Shown here: one piece after another, positions 54,277-63,832 of the stretch
How positions within the stretch are numbered: the stretch's first letter is position 1
Layout of the letters: every line of letters starts with the position of its first letter
Source of the DNA: a virus
DNA length: 64,000 bases
Reading direction: 5' to 3' (one strand)
IMG/VR virus record: IMGVR_UViG_3300013233_000195
Span: 36,624-100,623 of that record
Program-made: the position numbers and the translations under genes
The notes under the pieces: generated by a model
The model's input: only the letters and a program-made list of their open reading frames with translations
The model's database searches: none
What the model was told of the DNA's origin: nothing

Positions 54277-56076
54277 TTATAGGCCGCCACCTTGACGAAT
54301 CTGAATGTCAACCTTTCCATGATTTGGGGCAACTCCAGTAAGCCCAAAGGCATTTGTCCCGAGTGCCCAGAAGTAATATGTTCCTGCCCACAGTGGGTAA
54401 ACTGTAACATAATAGCCAAAACCTGTATGATCCGAGGCCATATTGGGATATTCATTCTGAGGAACAAAGTTTCCCGACGTGTAAGGATATAAAAGATCAA
54501 CCCCATCTCGAATGTTCCCAGGAATCAAATAGTGGGCTCCTGTTGCACCATCAATGCCCATCCAAGGAGCGAAAGCATCTGTATTCAGAATTACCCAGCC
54601 ATTGGTGGGCATTGGACTACCATCTTGATACTGAGCATTATATAACGCTCTAAATGATCCCGTAGGACTGGTTTCTGAAGAGTCTTGAATAAAGCTCGAT
54701 GTTTGATTCACTATCCTTGGATACTCTACTGAGTCTGTAAGCTGTCCAAGCTCATCTTTTGTAATGTTACCAAAGTTTTTGTCTCTAGCTGTAAGTGTTA
54801 CATACAGATTAGGATCTCCACTGTGTGCATAGGTGGGTGGAGTGCTTTGACCTGCCCCATAAGTGACATCTGCTGCTGGAAGGGGAGTAATACCTCCACT
54901 ATCCATCGTATGCGCTGTTGTATATCCCGACTCACTATTATCTATGAAAGGCCAATCCCACCAACCACTCTGTGTATAACTACCTAAATCAACATCGTAA
55001 GTAAACACACTATGCAATGCACACTCACTAGGAAGATCTGTTGTGAATGTTCCACTAACCTTTAGAGAACCCTGATTTGAGTCATCCCCCTCATCAGCAG
55101 TAACACTTATAGATACACCGCTAAATGCCACTGTGTCACTGTCTTGAAGAGGCTCATTTCTAAATCTATGATTCTGAGTAATCATTTTTATCTCAGTAGC
55201 ATAGAGATAGGTTCTTTCTCCCTGCACAGCGGAACCATAGGTAATGGTTTCTACTCGTGAGTTCCAGCAAGCAGCTACTCCACCCGAAGGCCACTGGAAG
55301 TTTGCTTGAAGAACATCTTTAATGTCCTCTACAATACCCAAGTGGGTTTGGAGAGAAGTAACAGAGTTTGTCAGATGACTCCACAAGATAACCGAGACGG
55401 GACGATCAATGTTTTCCAGTCCAGTAAGTCTGTAATTGTATTGATCCTCTTCAACGGCTACAGAGATAGCAGGGAATCTTGGAATAGGTTCTATTGTCTG
55501 CTTTGTCCAGAAGTTAACTTCCGCTGAGACGGTAGCATCTGCTTGCAGAGCCGCCGAAACCAGGTCCAAGACATCCGTAGCTGCTGTCTTTGCCCAGGTT
55601 GCATTAACCGTTCGTACTGGTCGATCCTCTCGGCTAGTAACCACGATGGGAAGAACAACATGCTGTATTCCTTTGCTTCTAAAGGGAGGATCTTCTCCAA
55701 AAGTTGCTGCTTCTTTTGTAAGATCAAAAGACTTTTCAGTCCCACTCCGTGCTAGTGTGTAGTTCTCATGTAGAATATCTGAGATAGAGTCTGCAAGAGC
55801 CATTGAGTCTGTTGCCGCTGTTTGAAAAGGAATCTTTTCAGTATATACATGGATGTCAACGGCTCTATTAACATCGTAGGTTAGACCACTAAATCTTGCC
55901 CCAATTGTTTCCTCTCTAGGAATAACAAAAATAGCTGGGAAGACCGGCTGCTTAGTAAGAACTCCCCGTTTGAATGTCTTTATAGATTCCAGCCTTTCTC
56001 CGGTTCCAGACTCATCAACAAGTGTACTCTTGATTGTATCTATCAGTTCCCACATGGTAGTGTAAAATGCAGACAT
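54277..56076 (-). CDS. Tail terminator-like protein with extra domain
   Basis: 599 aa. It contains two repeats of a tail-terminator-like unit: TKQPVFPAIFVIP... and PIPRFPAISVAVEE..., each followed by RFSGLTYDVNRAVDIHV- or RLTGLENIDRPVSVILWS-type strands. About residues 300-599 add a beta-rich domain (Ig/FN3-like). Paralogous to the next gene. Terminators cap the tail at the head side; an elongated version suggests extra surface decoration. Confidence 0.6.
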   Translation of the reverse strand: MSAFYTTMWELIDTIKSTLVDESGTGERLESIKTFKRGVLTKQPVFPAIFVIPREETIGARFSGLTYDVNRAVDIHVYTEKIPFQTAATDSMALADSISDILHENYTLARSGTEKSFDLTKEAATFGEDPPFRSKGIQHVVLPIVVTSREDRPVRTVNATWAKTAATDVLDLVSAALQADATVSAEVNFWTKQTIEPIPRFPAISVAVEEDQYNYRLTGLENIDRPVSVILWSHLTNSVTSLQTHLGIVEDIKDVLQANFQWPSGGVAACWNSRVETITYGSAVQGERTYLYATEIKMITQNHRFRNEPLQDSDTVAFSGVSISVTADEGDDSNQGSLKVSGTFTTDLPSECALHSVFTYDVDLGSYTQSGWWDWPFIDNSESGYTTAHTMDSGGITPLPAADVTYGAGQSTPPTYAHSGDPNLYVTLTARDKNFGNITKDELGQLTDSVEYPRIVNQTSSFIQDSSETSPTGSFRALYNAQYQDGSPMPTNGWVILNTDAFAPWMGIDGATGAHYLIPGNIRDGVDLLYPYTSGNFVPQNEYPNMASDHTGFGYYVTVYPLWAGTYYFWALGTNAFGLTGVAPNHGKVDIQIRQGGGL

Positions 56077-57068
56077 TAGTAATCAACTCTCACTTCGCAT
56101 GCAAGGGTTATCAAAGAGGAGTAGAGAGTATCTCTCTTTCCATCTGCTGAGTAAGCCCCATGATCTACCCGAGGTATCCACGAGTCCACACACAACCCAC
56201 CCCAGCCATAGTTCTGAAATAACACATCTCGAACTTGCTCAACCCGACTAAGGTGTTGAGTTAGGGAAGACTGCGTTGGCAACATCTGACTCCACACAAT
56301 CAACTGCACAGCGACAACGCGAGATTCCCAACCAGTATGTCTAATCTGCTCAACTTCCTCCATCCCCATTGTCAGCGCAGGATATTTTGAAATCGGAGGA
56401 ATGTTCTGCTTTTCAAAAGTTTTGAAAACAGATGACAGCGTTGAATCTCCACTAATAGTAGTATAGATAGCGTCTAGAAGAGGTTTTACTCCTCCGCTTT
56501 GCCACGTTGTACTCTGTGTGATAACTGCTGGCAAATCTAGAAAGGTCTTGATGACAATTGGAATTTCAACACTCTGTAGTCCTTGTGCTCTCTCAGGATT
56601 GATAGGCCCTAGAGCAGCATTTCCAATATGTACGGTCAAAGCCTTATCTACATAGTCAACATTTTCTGTTGTTGTATTATCCAGTGTATGGTCTAGCAAC
56701 TTTGGATTCCAATTTATGATGTCTTGGAGGCTCTCCCACAGAGTAATTCCAGAGCGCATGGTCGAGCTTATTGGAACTCCCTTAGTATACAAGTTTGCCT
56801 GTAAGGAGTAGTTAGCCGTATACCTTCCCAAACCACCAGAAGGCTGCTGATACTCCTCGTAAAGGGGCACAAGGACAACTGTGGGAAACACAGCTAGTTT
56901 GGCTGATGGAGCTAAACTTAGCTTTTGTATTCCACTGAGGGCTCTTCCAGATTGTTTAAAATAGGTCAAAACATTCTTAAAGGTTGTCATCATATCAGAA
57001 AGGTTCTCCCGATATGGACGATTCTGTACTGACACTTCAGTTCCTCCAATGATTGTGGCTTTTGCCAT
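56076..57068 (-). CDS. Tail terminator-like protein, paralogue
   Basis: About 330 aa from ATG 57068; a TTG at 57116 would add 16 residues, and neither start has a good ribosome-binding site. It has two copies of the same unit (AVFPTVVLVPLYEEY and SKYPALTMGMEEVEQ). It shares the ITYGS/VDHGAYSxxGxRxTLY region with 54277. Located downstream of the tail-completion gene. Confidence 0.6.
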   Translation of the reverse strand: MAKATIIGGTEVSVQNRPYRENLSDMMTTFKNVLTYFKQSGRALSGIQKLSLAPSAKLAVFPTVVLVPLYEEYQQPSGGLGRYTANYSLQANLYTKGVPISSTMRSGITLWESLQDIINWNPKLLDHTLDNTTTENVDYVDKALTVHIGNAALGPINPERAQGLQSVEIPIVIKTFLDLPAVITQSTTWQSGGVKPLLDAIYTTISGDSTLSSVFKTFEKQNIPPISKYPALTMGMEEVEQIRHTGWESRVVAVQLIVWSQMLPTQSSLTQHLSRVEQVRDVLFQNYGWGGLCVDSWIPRVDHGAYSADGKRDTLYSSLITLACEVRVDY

Positions 57069-57212
57069 TTGTGCTGCTTCAATGTGTGGGGCTTTGGGAT
57101 AGAGCAGTTGCTCCAATAGAGGCTTTTACAGATAAAAGAACTACAGAGAGTTCTTTCTAAGAGGGGTGCGAGCTTAACTCGGAATACTACGTTACAACTT
57201 GAAAGAGCCTTG

Positions 57213-57980
57213 TTACTTATTGAATTTTCCGGTTGGGCGATACTTGCCCTTACCTCCTTTGAGAGACTTACCAAAATTACTGGTAGATCTTACATTTCCA
57301 CGCCGACCTCCACCAGACTTTGAACCTTTGGATAGCTTATTTCGTTTTGCTACTTGCTCTACAGCGCTTTCCATATATTCTCTGGCTAGACGCTTGAGTT
57401 TTGTGTTCAGAACGCCCGAGAAGGCTATGAAGGGTCTTGCAGGCACCACAAAGTGAGCAGCCTTGACCTTCTTCTTATACCCTTCTGGATAATGCTTCCA
57501 TCGAGGAAGCCTCATTGCCCGCTTCCCACGCATTGTAATTGCTGGTCGAGTTCCAGAGAAACCAAAGTTGTGCAATTGAGCTAAATCAATTACTCCTGTT
57601 TTTGTCTTTGCTAATACTGACATTCCAAAAGTTAATGTCTGAGCCGTAATTTTTAGAATGTTTCCTGGAGAGCCAATATGACCTGCTCGATAAAGTCTTC
57701 CAGAAGTTCCCCAAAGCTGTTTCTTAGGAGCTGGATAACCATGCATTTCTTTGTGTCTTACAGTTCTGAGTGTCAAGCGGTGCCAAGAACCACCGCGAAC
57801 TGGGTTAGTCTGATTTCTAAATGACCTTAGAGTGTTTTCTTCAAAGAGCTTTGCAGCCTGCTTGAAAAAAGGACGTAAGTTTTTAGACATAGAACGAAGA
57901 GTTCGAATCAAGTCATAAAAAGCGTCATCGTACAGCGTAACTTTAATTTGAACAAGATTATCTTTCGCCGGAGTTGTCAT
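57213..57980 (-). CDS. Tail completion / head-tail joining protein
   Basis: 255 aa. FEENTLRSFRNQTNPVRGGSWHRL ... LWGTSGRLYRA and a basic C-terminus fit the Mu gpG-like/'virion morphogenesis' family (phage tail S). It is adjacent to connector and terminator genes, in canonical order. Likely helps join the tail to the head. Confidence 0.75.
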   Translation of the reverse strand: MTTPAKDNLVQIKVTLYDDAFYDLIRTLRSMSKNLRPFFKQAAKLFEENTLRSFRNQTNPVRGGSWHRLTLRTVRHKEMHGYPAPKKQLWGTSGRLYRAGHIGSPGNILKITAQTLTFGMSVLAKTKTGVIDLAQLHNFGFSGTRPAITMRGKRAMRLPRWKHYPEGYKKKVKAAHFVVPARPFIAFSGVLNTKLKRLAREYMESAVEQVAKRNKLSKGSKSGGGRRGNVRSTSNFGKSLKGGKGKYRPTGKFNK

Positions 57981-58766
57981 TTACCACCACGGAGATAACA
58001 TCCCGCCGAAGAACATATTAGCTACATTGTTCCCCGGTGTCCTATGGAAGCTCACAAGTTCTGTATTATCATAAGGAGTCACATCATTTCCAAACATGTC
58101 AATGTGCCAAGTGCTAGGAATTGGGGCAATGTCTCTCGCAGGTCTAGATGTTAACTCTGCTTTGCCCTCAATGATAAGATTGAGAAGTTCCATTCCACGA
58201 TCATAGAATGTATTTCCTGCATCAGCCTCATTAGGCTGCTGCTGATTAAACACAGTATTTACAAGATGTCCACCAGTCAGCAGATTTGAAATTGGGATTA
58301 ATGAGGGCTGAGTATTGAACGTGTCTATGTAGAAAACATCTCCAGCTACAGCCGCTCCAGAAGACCATGCCGATGCCGTTCCATCAATGGAAAGAACTCC
58401 ATTGGTAGAAGTATAAGAAGTTGAAACCGTCCCAGTCCCCTGCGTACCACTCAAAGAACCACTTACCGAGAAAGAAGTTGTATCTGTAAAGGTTATTGTC
58501 CAAGTTTCTGTTATGGCATCTGCCGTGATACTAGCAGCTTCAAGCACCTTTGTTCCACTGTTTGCCGCTGGATTCCAGCCCACAAGGAAGGGTGTGGAAA
58601 GGAGAGCAGACAGCCCATACTTTTCACCCAAAGCAAGCTCAATAACCCCCTTAGCATGGAGCAGATGAGGAGTTAGCTCTGTATTAGATCGAACTGAGGA
58701 GTCAATAGACTGATCCAGTTCCCTTGCTCCCTGTGGGGTTGAGTAGAACTGTGTTGTAAAGCTCAT
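57981..58766 (-). CDS. Putative head-tail connector protein
   Basis: 261 aa. Position between capsid genes and tail completion suggests a neck/connector protein. The middle (about 85-145) is a Ser/Thr-rich beta insertion; flanking regions are helical. It is the first gene after the promoter at 58787. No specific family recognised. Confidence 0.5.
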   Translation of the reverse strand: MSFTTQFYSTPQGARELDQSIDSSVRSNTELTPHLLHAKGVIELALGEKYGLSALLSTPFLVGWNPAANSGTKVLEAASITADAITETWTITFTDTTSFSVSGSLSGTQGTGTVSTSYTSTNGVLSIDGTASAWSSGAAVAGDVFYIDTFNTQPSLIPISNLLTGGHLVNTVFNQQQPNEADAGNTFYDRGMELLNLIIEGKAELTSRPARDIAPIPSTWHIDMFGNDVTPYDNTELVSFHRTPGNNVANMFFGGMLSPWW

Positions 58767-58786
58767 TGAACTCCTCCTTCACTAGT

Positions 58787-58815
58787 AGTATACCACAACG
58801 CCAAGATTTTGTCAA
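58787..58815 (-). promoter_or_regulatory. Sigma70 promoter for tail operon
   Basis: Minus strand TTGACA (58810-58815), 17-bp spacer, TATACT (58787-58792) with TGG. It is placed to transcribe the whole tail module from 58766 to 36419. Confidence 0.85.
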
Positions 58816-58821
58816 GTAAAA

Positions 58822-59265
58822 TTATTTCCTTGGACGCTTGCGGGTACTGACCTTCGTAGACTTGATCTTAATTTCCTTCTGAGGTCTTTTAACTACTGAC
58901 ATCTCATTAAAAGTGGACTTCAAAACCCTTTTCTTTGGATCTAGCTTTAGAGTAGCAATTCCCTTACGGCGAAAGGCCCCAAGGATTAGACGGTTTGCCG
59001 TAGATCGTTGTTTAATTTCATTATGATTATTGAAAAGGGTCTCAGCAGCAAGAGATACAAGAACAGGCCACGGTTTCGTTCCATGTTGTACAATGGCCTC
59101 ATCCGTAACATCATCAGCATGAATTGCCAACCTCTCAGACCGCTGGCGTTTAATTGTAGAGTTCATTTGCTGCCGACCCTTGTTGGCAAGATATAATGCA
59201 ATTGCAGAAACAACCGCACTAAGAATCTTGCCAAAAACAGCGCTCCCGGTTAGTAGTTCAAACAT
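58822..59265 (-). CDS. Small membrane-anchored basic protein
   Basis: 147 aa from ATG 59265 (AAGAGGAGACAAAA upstream). One transmembrane helix near the N-terminus (VFGKILSAVVSAIALYLAN), then a basic soluble part ending STRKRPRK. Directly after the amidase, so a lysis accessory role is possible. Confidence 0.5.
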   Translation of the reverse strand: MFELLTGSAVFGKILSAVVSAIALYLANKGRQQMNSTIKRQRSERLAIHADDVTDEAIVQHGTKPWPVLVSLAAETLFNNHNEIKQRSTANRLILGAFRRKGIATLKLDPKKRVLKSTFNEMSVVKRPQKEIKIKSTKVSTRKRPRK

Positions 59266-59839
59266 TTTTGTCTCCTCTTTTAAGAAACTCATTCAGTCCT
59301 AGCATAATTCCGATTGAGGCTAGAATGAGATCAAATGAGTCATCAAGGTACTGAGAGTCCTCAAGACTTGTAATGAATCCAAGCTCCACAAGAGCAATAG
59401 GAATTTGTGGGGCTGTTTCTTTTAGAACCCATAGATTCTTTCGTTTCTTAGTTCGCCGTACCTTGATAGGCACGATGCTCTTCAGCCCTGCTAGTAAGTC
59501 CTTAGCAAGCTGCTTATGAGAGTCTTGATAGTATAGAACCTCAATCCCATGTGCTTGTGAGTTAACAAAAGCATTTGCATGAACTGAGAGAGCTACATCA
59601 GGCTTCAGAGTGTTTATCAGCTTAGTCCTTGTCTTGAGAGGACCACCAAGTACCCATGTTTCAGCGCCACAAGCTCCAAGAATCCATCGCAGATTGTGAG
59701 CCACCTCAGCAGTAATGTCACCCTCAACAAGTTCTCCCCAAGTTGCCCCCGAGTCTTTGCCAAGATGTCCAGCTAACAGGACAATTTTTTTCCCTCGAAG
59801 GTAATTGATAGGAGTTCGCTTACTGTTGGCTATGACCAT
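59258..59839 (-). CDS. N-acetylmuramoyl-L-alanine amidase (endolysin)
   Basis: 193 aa Amidase_3 family. Zinc ligands: H25 in LLAGHLG, E39 in ELVEGD, and H87 in SVHANAF; the catalytic Glu is in the VELGFITSLEDSQYL end motif. It cleaves the bond between muramic acid and L-alanine in peptidoglycan, and is probably the main endolysin. Flanked by two membrane-anchored proteins (58822 and 59820), likely a lysis cassette. No signal peptide. Confidence 0.85.
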   Translation of the reverse strand: MVIANSKRTPINYLRGKKIVLLAGHLGKDSGATWGELVEGDITAEVAHNLRWILGACGAETWVLGGPLKTRTKLINTLKPDVALSVHANAFVNSQAHGIEVLYYQDSHKQLAKDLLAGLKSIVPIKVRRTKKRKNLWVLKETAPQIPIALVELGFITSLEDSQYLDDSFDLILASIGIMLGLNEFLKRGDKNV

Positions 59840-60149
59840 CTTGTTTTATTAGCTCCAGGATTAGAGAGTTGTTTCTAGTTAACTCATCCTCAATACTACC
59901 TAGCCGTTGCTCCAGTCCCTGTTGAAAAATGTTGAAGGTTTCTAAGTTTACACTTGCTCTAGCATTGGCAGCCAACTCTTCCCTAGTAACATAATTTGAA
60001 GAGGTATTTATATCAAAACCAAATGAGCGATCTCGAACTTCCAATACCCCCAGAATTGAGACAACAAGAGCAAGAATACCAATAATCACCTTCAGTCCAC
60101 TCGTGTTTTTACAGTCATTATCATTTGCCAAGTCACCCACCTCTTTCAT
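59820..60149 (-). CDS. Membrane protein with coiled coil (holin or spanin candidate)
   Basis: 109 aa from ATG 60149. One transmembrane helix at about residues 19-39 (LKVIIGILALVVSILGVLEV), then a periplasmic helix/coiled coil (LEQRLGSIEDELTRNNSLILELI). This matches an i-spanin-like or accessory lysis protein, overlapping the amidase gene by 20 bp. Neither role is proven. Confidence 0.55.
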   Translation of the reverse strand: MKEVGDLANDNDCKNTSGLKVIIGILALVVSILGVLEVRDRSFGFDINTSSNYVTREELAANARASVNLETFNIFQQGLEQRLGSIEDELTRNNSLILELIKQDGHSQQ

Positions 60150-60222
60150 TTTCACTTCCCAAGATTAAAGTAGTTAGATGCCAAGGCAAATTAGTAGCCA
60201 CTGCATCTGTCCAAGTTGTGTG

Positions 60223-60252
60223 AGTAGGGACAGTCCGAAGACTGTCCCTACT
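60223..60252. terminator. 13-bp hairpin after capsid gene
   Basis: Perfect stem AGTAGGGACAGTC with its complement and a UUCG tetraloop on the minus strand, just beyond the capsid gene stop. No T run follows, so it probably stabilises or partially terminates the abundant capsid mRNA. Confidence 0.65.
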
Positions 60253-60267
60253 CTAATCAGTGGCTCT

Positions 60268-61449
60268 TTACGCCACATCAGCCATAGCAACATAGCCAAA
60301 GTGAAGTGGAGCGCAACCACCCATGTACGAGATCTTAAATCTGCGCACAATGTCAGAAGCGAAAGCAGACTCAGAGTTGTTGGTCTGCACTTCCACTCGT
60401 GGCTTCCACACCCACTGCCAGCGTGTCTGCTTCGCAGGATCACCAAGGTAGTAATCCTTTGGAGTAGGATTCACCTGATCTAGATAAGGTGAGGAGAACA
60501 CTCGGTACTTGTTACGGAATGTGTTGATTGCCCAATCAGCCGAATTGGACACACGATCTGTACCGATGACCTGATCTGCTGTGGTCTCAAGAGTTGCAGG
60601 AACCATTAGAATGTGAGGGTTCACAAACATATAGTCCCCACGCTCATCAACCATCTTGGCTAGCAGCACTCTTAGAGCATCAACACCAGCGAAAGCAAGT
60701 GCTCCCGCAGAAGTGGTGAGGTTAGCAGCAGCATATCCGCCACCAGTGAGCTTACCATACCAAGTAGCATGGGTAGCAGCATACATAGCCCGAGCAGTAC
60801 CATCAATCTTGAATGTTTGCTGTGTAGCCAAACCACTAGCGTTTACTGCCTGATCGGTTACAACTTCAACAATCCACCTGTGGCGATGAAGACCAATCTT
60901 CTCTCCAAGCTGAGATGCACGACGAACGATAGTTCCCCTGTCATCAAACAAGATAGCTTCCTTGGTAAGAGAAATTACCTCTCCGAACTTGTAGTTCTTG
61001 ATGTTGACAGTCTTCTCACCGATGTGTACTTCTTGATAAGCCTCATGCTCTTCAACACGAGTTAGGTTTGGAGCAGGCTCAATACCCGCAACGTCGTCCG
61101 ACTTGTGTGTCGAGGTCGTTTCGTGTACAAGCTGCTCTGCGCCGTTCAAACCATATTCATAAGCTGGAAGCATCTCAGAGCTAATTAGCTTTGACGTAAT
61201 GTATGGGAACTCACTAGCTCCTACAGCTTGAGCAATGCGCTCAGTGTTGTCAAGATCAAGCGCGTCTAGTTGCTGATCTGGATTGACAAAGGTGTCAAAC
61301 ATCTCTCTTAGAGAGAAGTCCATTGCCTTTGCCTTACCGGATGCCAGGAGCTTGCTGATCTGCCTTGCGGCAAGTCTGCGAGCCTTGGCAGAGTCAGTAC
61401 CAGTCTCTGCTTGAAATTGCTCAACAAGATTAGCAGTTCTATAAACCAT
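60268..61449 (-). CDS. Major capsid protein (Mu gpT-like)
   Basis: 393 aa. Middle and C-terminal regions (YKFGEVISLTKEAILFDD, MVDERGDYMFVNPHILMVP, GCAPLHFGYVAM) resemble Mu-like major head subunits with an HK97 fold. The N-terminal 90 residues are helical. Position between decoration protein and tail joining is as expected. No other Mu genes are seen in the window. Confidence 0.8.
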   Translation of the reverse strand: MVYRTANLVEQFQAETGTDSAKARRLAARQISKLLASGKAKAMDFSLREMFDTFVNPDQQLDALDLDNTERIAQAVGASEFPYITSKLISSEMLPAYEYGLNGAEQLVHETTSTHKSDDVAGIEPAPNLTRVEEHEAYQEVHIGEKTVNIKNYKFGEVISLTKEAILFDDRGTIVRRASQLGEKIGLHRHRWIVEVVTDQAVNASGLATQQTFKIDGTARAMYAATHATWYGKLTGGGYAAANLTTSAGALAFAGVDALRVLLAKMVDERGDYMFVNPHILMVPATLETTADQVIGTDRVSNSADWAINTFRNKYRVFSSPYLDQVNPTPKDYYLGDPAKQTRWQWVWKPRVEVQTNNSESAFASDIVRRFKISYMGGCAPLHFGYVAMADVA

Positions 61450-61474
61450 CTATTTACACCTCCCTTATCATCTA

Positions 61475-61948
61475 TTAAGTGGATGCTAGACCCCAGAAGT
61501 GGGCAGCATAGACGTTACCCAGTAGGGGAACGTTGAAGTAAACCAATCCATAGCCAGCAGCATCGAAGCGTTGGTAGGCCCAAGCAACGGTATCTGTTGG
61601 ATCTGGTGAAAGAACCCATTCGGTTCCATTGTCTCCCGATTGATACTCACAGATTGCTCCAGGATCACATGCTGCATCAACCTTGACGCGCATGACACCC
61701 TCAAGGGCCACAATTAGATTGTCGCTCTCAGCAGCAGCCAGACTTAGATAGCCCATAGCCACTCCGGCAAACTCAGTGCTTTCAGCTTGCGCATCCATTA
61801 CATCGAGTCCGGTATCTGTAGTATTCCAAATAACTAGATCACCATAGGTAACTTCCACAGCGGTATCAGTAAGACCACAAGGTAGTTCTGCGGTTTGATA
61901 AGGCATTGGATTGTACACCAAGGTAATGCTAGACTTTGTATTAGCCAT
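61475..61948 (-). CDS. Capsid decoration protein
   Basis: 157 aa, beta-rich small protein between the protease-scaffold and the capsid gene, the usual place of head decoration proteins. Features: an opening strand (SSITLVYNP), Gly/Asp/Cys-rich loops (AACDPGAICEYQSG) and a final hydrophobic strand. It resembles the DUF2190-type decoration family loosely. Confidence 0.65.
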   Translation of the reverse strand: MANTKSSITLVYNPMPYQTAELPCGLTDTAVEVTYGDLVIWNTTDTGLDVMDAQAESTEFAGVAMGYLSLAAAESDNLIVALEGVMRVKVDAACDPGAICEYQSGDNGTEWVLSPDPTDTVAWAYQRFDAAGYGLVYFNVPLLGNVYAAHFWGLAST

Positions 61949-61977
61949 TCATTTTCACCTTCCCTTCTTGGACCTAA

Positions 61978-63132
61978 TTAGTCAGCTTGCAAAATGTCTA
62001 GAGCGGCCTCCGTACTTAGCAGACCAGCTCTCTTCTGTGTTTCCTCCTTCTCGTTCTCGGAAACACCCATACCCTCGACCTTCCCCTTATCATTATCAGA
62101 CTTCTCAGTCTTTAGCGACTGTAGAAACTTAGCCTGCTCCTTCACAGCAGCCTTAACAGCCACTTCGTCACGACTAAGATCCCATAGAGACTCCATAATA
62201 ATCTTTGGAAGATCGGTGTCAATCTTGGCTTCCTTCAACTGAGCCACAACAAACTCCTTGCGCTCATGGAGAGCCTGAACACTCTCAAGCTCCTTCACAG
62301 CCTTCTCCGCATCCTCTGCACGTTCTTGGAGAGACTTGTTATCCTCCTCCAACTTGGAGATCTTCTCAGTAACCTCCTGTGCAGTGGTAGCGGAAGCGAC
62401 TAGCTCCTGGGCAAGAGTCTTGCCCTCCTCTGTCGAGGTAAGCCACTCATACACTTCTTGTCTTGTCATTTTTGCACCCCCCTCATTTTCTGAATTTTGA
62501 AGTTCTAAACGCTCTCTAATACGTGAAACTCCTGAAGTCGTCCACGATGCTTCAGGAGACCAGGATTCACTCGCCTTCACATTGTCAATTCCCCCACCAG
62601 CGGCGGGATAATCCACAAAGTCGGTTGAACGATACTTGAGAATCTCACGGATTGCAATGCCCCTCTGGTCCCCCTCTTCTTTTGGCTCAACCTTCGCAAA
62701 AAGGTCCACACTCACACCAAGACCTGAGAAAGATTCTCCATCAGCCACAGAGGCTTGGGCTCTCTTGAACATTGCATTTCCAAGTGCATCATCAATGAAA
62801 TATGCTTGTCCCTTTACAACACCATCAGGCTCCACCCAGGCTTTCACAGATGCAACCCAGTCAAGCACACTGCGGGGTGGCAGAGGGCCGGATGGCCTGT
62901 CCGCAACCACATGGTCAACATACATCTTGTCCCGACCTTCGTTGATCTTTTCAGCCACAGATGCAGTAATTTCTTTATCCCAGTAAACTCCATTTTTGGA
63001 CCAACCAGGACGGAGAATTGTAATTTTAGCGGACTTTTGACCATTTTCCTCTTGAACTTCTTGAAGTTCAATATCTTCACCAAAATGACACTCTTGAATT
63101 GCCATTTCCATTGTGTTTGCCATATTTTTCAT
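61978..63132 (-). CDS. Prohead protease fused to scaffold
   Basis: 384 aa. N-terminal half: WSKNGVYWDKEI (equivalent of the SxNGxxYPxE motif) and STDFVDYPAAGGGIDNV, typical of caudovirus prohead serine proteases with an H/S-type site. C-terminal half (about 220-384): long coiled coil (VTEKISKLEEDNKSLQERAEDAEKA, broken here), which acts as scaffold. It would mature the procapsid. TAGGGGGTGA precedes ATG 63132. Confidence 0.75.
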   Translation of the reverse strand: MKNMANTMEMAIQECHFGEDIELQEVQEENGQKSAKITILRPGWSKNGVYWDKEITASVAEKINEGRDKMYVDHVVADRPSGPLPPRSVLDWVASVKAWVEPDGVVKGQAYFIDDALGNAMFKRAQASVADGESFSGLGVSVDLFAKVEPKEEGDQRGIAIREILKYRSTDFVDYPAAGGGIDNVKASESWSPEASWTTSGVSRIRERLELQNSENEGGAKMTRQEVYEWLTSTEEGKTLAQELVASATTAQEVTEKISKLEEDNKSLQERAEDAEKAVKELESVQALHERKEFVVAQLKEAKIDTDLPKIIMESLWDLSRDEVAVKAAVKEQAKFLQSLKTEKSDNDKGKVEGMGVSENEKEETQKRAGLLSTEAALDILQAD

Positions 63133-63145
63133 TCACCCCCTAAAA

Positions 63146-63637
63146 TCAATACAGTGTATCTCCATTGTCCACAGGAATTGGCTCAAAGTACTCAATCTCT
63201 GGACTTCTGCGGAAAAAGAGGCAGGACACTGGACCGCTGTTCATGGAGTCCTGCGGTTGACTCAGCCGCACCTGTGGTAGACTGCACACACCAGTTCCGG
63301 TCACATCGCGCATAGTAGCAAAAACACAGGGGCTCTTGCACAGCACGGTCGTGCCTGGTCCTGTTGGTGCTGTCATTTCAACAGCCTCATTTATTTCATT
63401 TTGTTTGATTTTTGATGTTTTCTGGTGGGATTTTGCTGAGATTTTTTCCACAGCGGAGTGGAGAATTTCCACAAACTGGGGAGATTTCATTTTGGCTTCA
63501 CTGACCTGATTGCACAGGAGATCAGCAATTTCAGATGCTGCTCTATCTCGCTGATAAGCTGTCAGAGCGCTTGAATCCGCTTCAAGCATCTGCACAGCTT
63601 TCAACCTGATTTTTTGCCGTAAGTCTAATGAACCCAT
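63146..63637 (-). CDS. Hypothetical protein leading the head operon
   Basis: 163 aa from ATG 63637, eight bases after GGAGG; the longer upstream frame runs across two promoters and was rejected. Helical first half (LRQKIRLKAVQMLEADSSAL), then a Cys-rich, unstructured second half. It precedes the protease-scaffold gene; a minor head role is possible. Confidence 0.55.
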   Translation of the reverse strand: MGSLDLRQKIRLKAVQMLEADSSALTAYQRDRAASEIADLLCNQVSEAKMKSPQFVEILHSAVEKISAKSHQKTSKIKQNEINEAVEMTAPTGPGTTVLCKSPCVFATMRDVTGTGVCSLPQVRLSQPQDSMNSGPVSCLFFRRSPEIEYFEPIPVDNGDTLY

Positions 63638-63718
63638 AAGCATACCTCCACAGACATAGTGAAAAATCACAAGCGTAAAAAGTACCCCAACCTGTTGAGA
63701 CTTCCCCGACTCAAGACT

Positions 63719-63747
63719 AGTATACCACACTTCGGCTGTTTTGTCAA
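63719..63747 (-). promoter_or_regulatory. Sigma70 promoter, proximal tandem copy
   Basis: Minus strand TTGACA (63742-63747), 17-bp spacer, TATACT (63719-63724) with TGG. It drives the head operon. Confidence 0.85.
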
Positions 63748-63832
63748 GGGGTAAAGATTTTCCACCCCACAGGCAGAGCCATTCCTGCCCGACATCCCAC
63801 AACCACCGCAGAGAGTCCCCCGACTCAAGTGA

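Noticed and set aside
57069-57116. TTG start for the terminator-like gene
   Set aside because: No ribosome-binding site before the TTG; kept only as an alternative, since ATG 57068 is also weak.
60268-61449. Mu-like transposing phage
   Set aside because: Capsid resembles gpT, but no transposase, Mor/C regulators or Mu-type gene order were seen in the window.
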